Source: an uncultured Clostridia bacterium
GTDB taxonomy: Bacteria > Bacillota > Clostridia > Christensenellales > Aristaeellaceae
Assembly: GCA_934615145.1 (NCBI GenBank)
Contig: CAKTTM010000076.1
Location: 1-8,168, forward strand
Reading direction: 5' to 3'
Length of the DNA stretch: 8,168 bases
Numbering within the stretch: the stretch's first letter is position 1; every line of letters starts with the position of its first letter. A program made the position numbers and the translations under genes. The notes beneath the pieces were generated by a model. The model was not told where the DNA came from and did no database searches. It worked only from the letters and a program-made list of their open reading frames with translations. Positions 6,136 through 8,168 of this stretch are shown here, one piece after another.

Positions 6136-8109
6136 TTGCACTACAAGCCCCCGAATGATGGGGAACGACAGGCTTTCCATCAGGGGACGAGCCGACACGC
6201 CTATCAGATGCTGGGCGCGCATCCTGTCTGTCAGGACGGCCAGGACATGTGGTATTTCAGCGTCTGGGCGCCCAATGCCAGGGCCGTCAGCGTGACGGGT
6301 GAGTTCTGTTTCTGGGATCCCCGCGCCTACCCGATGGACAAGCAGCACGACGGCACCTGGGAATTGCGGCTGCCTGACAGATTGTTTACCGTGGCCTCTG
6401 ATCCGGCGCGCTTTAGTTATGAGGGCGCGGCGGAGAAGCTGCGCTCCTACAAATACGCTGTCTTTGGCCAGGACGGCGCCATGCACCTCAAGGCCGATCC
6501 CTATGCCTTCCGCAGCGAGCTGCGGCCCAATACCGCGAGCCTCCTCTATGATCTGTCCGGCTACGAGTGGGGCGACGCCGCCTGGATGAGCCAGCGCGCC
6601 ACCTGGGATCCTTACCGCAGCCCCATCAATATCTACGAGATGCACCTGGGCAGCTGGCGGCGCCACGAAGACGGCAGCATGCTCAGCTATGAGGAGATCG
6701 CCGACCAGCTGATCCCCTATATCGCCCAGATGGGCTACACCCATGTGGAGCTGCTGCCGGTGATGGAGCATCCCTTTGATCAATCCTGGGGCTATCAGGT
6801 GACCGGCTACTACGCCCCCACCGCCCGCCACGGCAGCCCGCATGACTTCATGCGTTTTGTCGACCGCATGCACCAGGCGGGCATCGGCGTGATACTCGAC
6901 TGGGTGCCGGCCCACTTCCCCCGTGACGAGATCGGCCTGCGCCAGTTTGACGGCACGGCCTGCTATGAGCATGTGGATCCCCGCCGCGCGCAGATGCAGC
7001 AGTGGGGCACCATGATGTTTGACTACGCGCGGGGGGAGAGCTGCAGCTTCCTGCTGTCCAACGCCTGCTTCTGGCTGGAGTATTACCACGCCGACGGCCT
7101 GCGCTGTGACGCGGTCAGCTCCATGCTCTACCACGATTTTGGCCGTGAGGACGACTGGCTGCCCAATGAGTTTGGCGGCAAGGAAAACATAGAGGCCATC
7201 GCCTTCCTGCGGCGCCTTAATGAGACGATCTACCACGACTTCCCAGGTGTGATGACCATCGCTGAGGAAAGCTCGGCCTATCCCATGGTGACCAAGCCGA
7301 CTTATCTGGGCGGCCTGGGCTTTGGCTTTAAGTGGAACATGGGCTGGATGAACGACATGCTCAGCTACATCAATCTCGATCCCATCTATCGCAAGTGGCA
7401 TCACAACAAGCTGACCTTCAGCCTGCACTATGCCTTCAGCGAGAACTATGTGCTGCCCTTCTCCCACGACGAGGTGGTGCACGGCAAGCACTCGATGCTG
7501 GACAAACAGCCGGGCGACCTGTGGCGCAAGTTTGCCGGCCTGCGCGCCCTCTATGGCTATACCATGGCCCATCCGGGCAAGAAGCTGCTGTTCATGGGCG
7601 GCGAGTTTGGCCACTATATCGAGTGGAAGGATGACGACCAGCTGGACTGGTTCCTGCTGGTCTATGAGCGCCATCCCGAGATGCAGCGCTGGGTGCAGGA
7701 TCTCAACCACTTCTACCTAAAGCACCCTGAGCTGTACCAGGTGGAGGACAGCTGGCAGGGCTTCCAGTGGCTGGTGCCTGACGATCAGGACAACTCGGTG
7801 GTCATCTTCTGCCGCTATGACAAGCAGGGCAAGGCCATCATCAGCGCCACCAACTTCACCTCCAGCTTCCACCCCCAGTACCGCTTCGGCCTGCCCGAGG
7901 ACGGCATCATCAAGGAAGTGCTCAACTCCGACCTGACCATCTACGGCGGCAGCAACCAGTACAATGCCCAGCCGCTGCGCGCAGAAAATATCGCATCCCA
8001 CGAGCGGCCCTGGTCGGTGGAGGTCTGCCTGCCGCCGCTGTCCACCGTCTACTTTACCTACGACAAACGGCTGAAGCCCAAGAAAGCCCAGCCAAGCAAG
8101 GAGGAATAG
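6136..8109 (+). CDS. glgB: 1,4-alpha-glucan (glycogen) branching enzyme
   Basis: GlgB makes alpha-1,6 branches in glycogen by cutting and rejoining alpha-1,4 chains in the cytoplasm. The 657-residue product (TTG start) has an N-terminal CBM48 beta-sandwich (about 25-120, with YFSVWAPNARAVSVTG), a GH13 barrel (about 160-550) and a C-terminal beta domain. The signature INIYEMHLGSWRR is at 165-176. The GH13 regions are DWVPAHFP (255-262), DGLRCDAV with nucleophile Asp325, AEESSAYP with acid Glu377, and FSHDEVVHGK with Asp445. All three catalytic carboxylates are present. It is shorter than the E. coli enzyme (728), which has an extra N-terminal module, and ends with a Lys-rich tail. The frame is open upstream to 6058, but that part lies in the promoter and leader. 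glgC follows after 3 nt, with its ribosome site inside the glgB end, so both belong to one operon. No defects seen. Confidence 0.97.
   Translation: MHYKPPNDGERQAFHQGTSRHAYQMLGAHPVCQDGQDMWYFSVWAPNARAVSVTGEFCFWDPRAYPMDKQHDGTWELRLPDRLFTVASDPARFSYEGAAEKLRSYKYAVFGQDGAMHLKADPYAFRSELRPNTASLLYDLSGYEWGDAAWMSQRATWDPYRSPINIYEMHLGSWRRHEDGSMLSYEEIADQLIPYIAQMGYTHVELLPVMEHPFDQSWGYQVTGYYAPTARHGSPHDFMRFVDRMHQAGIGVILDWVPAHFPRDEIGLRQFDGTACYEHVDPRRAQMQQWGTMMFDYARGESCSFLLSNACFWLEYYHADGLRCDAVSSMLYHDFGREDDWLPNEFGGKENIEAIAFLRRLNETIYHDFPGVMTIAEESSAYPMVTKPTYLGGLGFGFKWNMGWMNDMLSYINLDPIYRKWHHNKLTFSLHYAFSENYVLPFSHDEVVHGKHSMLDKQPGDLWRKFAGLRALYGYTMAHPGKKLLFMGGEFGHYIEWKDDDQLDWFLLVYERHPEMQRWVQDLNHFYLKHPELYQVEDSWQGFQWLVPDDQDNSVVIFCRYDKQGKAIISATNFTSSFHPQYRFGLPEDGIIKEVLNSDLTIYGGSNQYNAQPLRAENIASHERPWSVEVCLPPLSTVYFTYDKRLKPKKAQPSKEE
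8098..8104 (+). promoter_or_regulatory. Ribosome binding site of glgC within the end of glgB
   Basis: AAGGAGG, in the last codons of glgB, is followed by an 8-nt spacer to the ATG at 8113. It is a near-ideal site. Confidence 0.85.
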
Positions 8110-8112
8110 CCC

Positions 8113-8168
8113 ATGATCCGGAAAAAGAAATGCGTGGCCATGCTGCTGGCCGGCGGTCAAGGCAGCAG
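8113..8168 (+). CDS. glgC: Glucose-1-phosphate adenylyltransferase, first 18 codons (cut by right edge)
   Basis: The visible N-terminus is MIRKKKCVAMLLAGGQGS. The sequence CVAMLLAGGQGS is the start of the nucleotide-binding loop of ADP-glucose pyrophosphorylases (GlgC), which make ADP-glucose from ATP and glucose-1-phosphate, the committed step of bacterial glycogen synthesis. The short piece could in principle belong to another sugar nucleotidyltransferase, but its place directly after glgB (3 nt gap, ideal ribosome site) makes GlgC by far the best reading. The catalytic and allosteric residues lie beyond the window. In many Bacillota glgD and glgA follow; that cannot be seen here. Confidence 0.88.
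   Translation, partial: MIRKKKCVAMLLAGGQGS

Noticed and set aside
6112..7710. Minus-strand open frame of 532 codons opposite glgB
   Set aside because: glgB is unmistakable on the other strand. Long antisense frames are common in GC-rich genes, and this one shows low-complexity His/Ala/Val/Gly composition with no ribosome site or family motif.

Overview
This window looks like chromosomal DNA from a GC-rich member of the Bacillota, most likely Clostridia-like. The clues are strong Shine-Dalgarno sequences (GGAGG-type) before almost every start, two TTG starts that only make sense with those sites, consensus SigA-type promoters, and a glgB-glgC order whose GlgC start reads MIRKKKCVAMLLAGGQGS. 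Nothing resembles a prophage, insertion sequence, CRISPR array or transferred island. All genes share the same composition, and the coding density is very high. I assign no genus.

Layout. (1) Bases 1-999, plus strand: the 3' part of a transglutaminase-like protein gene with an intact Cys-His-Asp triad, cut by the left edge. (2) Bases 996-5915, minus strand, read right to left: a membrane-anchored calcineurin-like phosphoesterase with altered active-site motifs, then polyphosphate kinase (ppk1), cysteinyl-tRNA synthetase (cysS), and a short membrane-anchored ComEA-like helix-hairpin-helix protein. Gaps are 11 nt, 29 nt and a 1-nt overlap. A perfect-consensus promoter (TTGACA, 18 bp, TATAAT) over the end of ppk1 should give cysS-comEA their own transcription. 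The last minus-strand gene and the transglutaminase gene converge with stop codons overlapping by 4 bp. (3) Bases 5916-6135: a 220-bp divergent control region with two opposed extended -10 promoters, interlocking palindromes and a cluster of CTTGT/ACAAG half-sites. (4) Bases 6136-8168, plus strand: glycogen branching enzyme (glgB) and the first 18 codons of glgC, the start of a glycogen synthesis operon.

How they fit together: the two storage polymers, polyphosphate and glycogen, are made from divergent transcription units sharing one short control region, so co-regulation of energy and phosphate storage is a reasonable hypothesis. The cysS-comEA part looks like housekeeping that can be transcribed separately. 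I found no clear novel multi-gene system. The items most worth a second look are the control region (5931-6075), the atypical phosphoesterase, and the internal cysS promoter.
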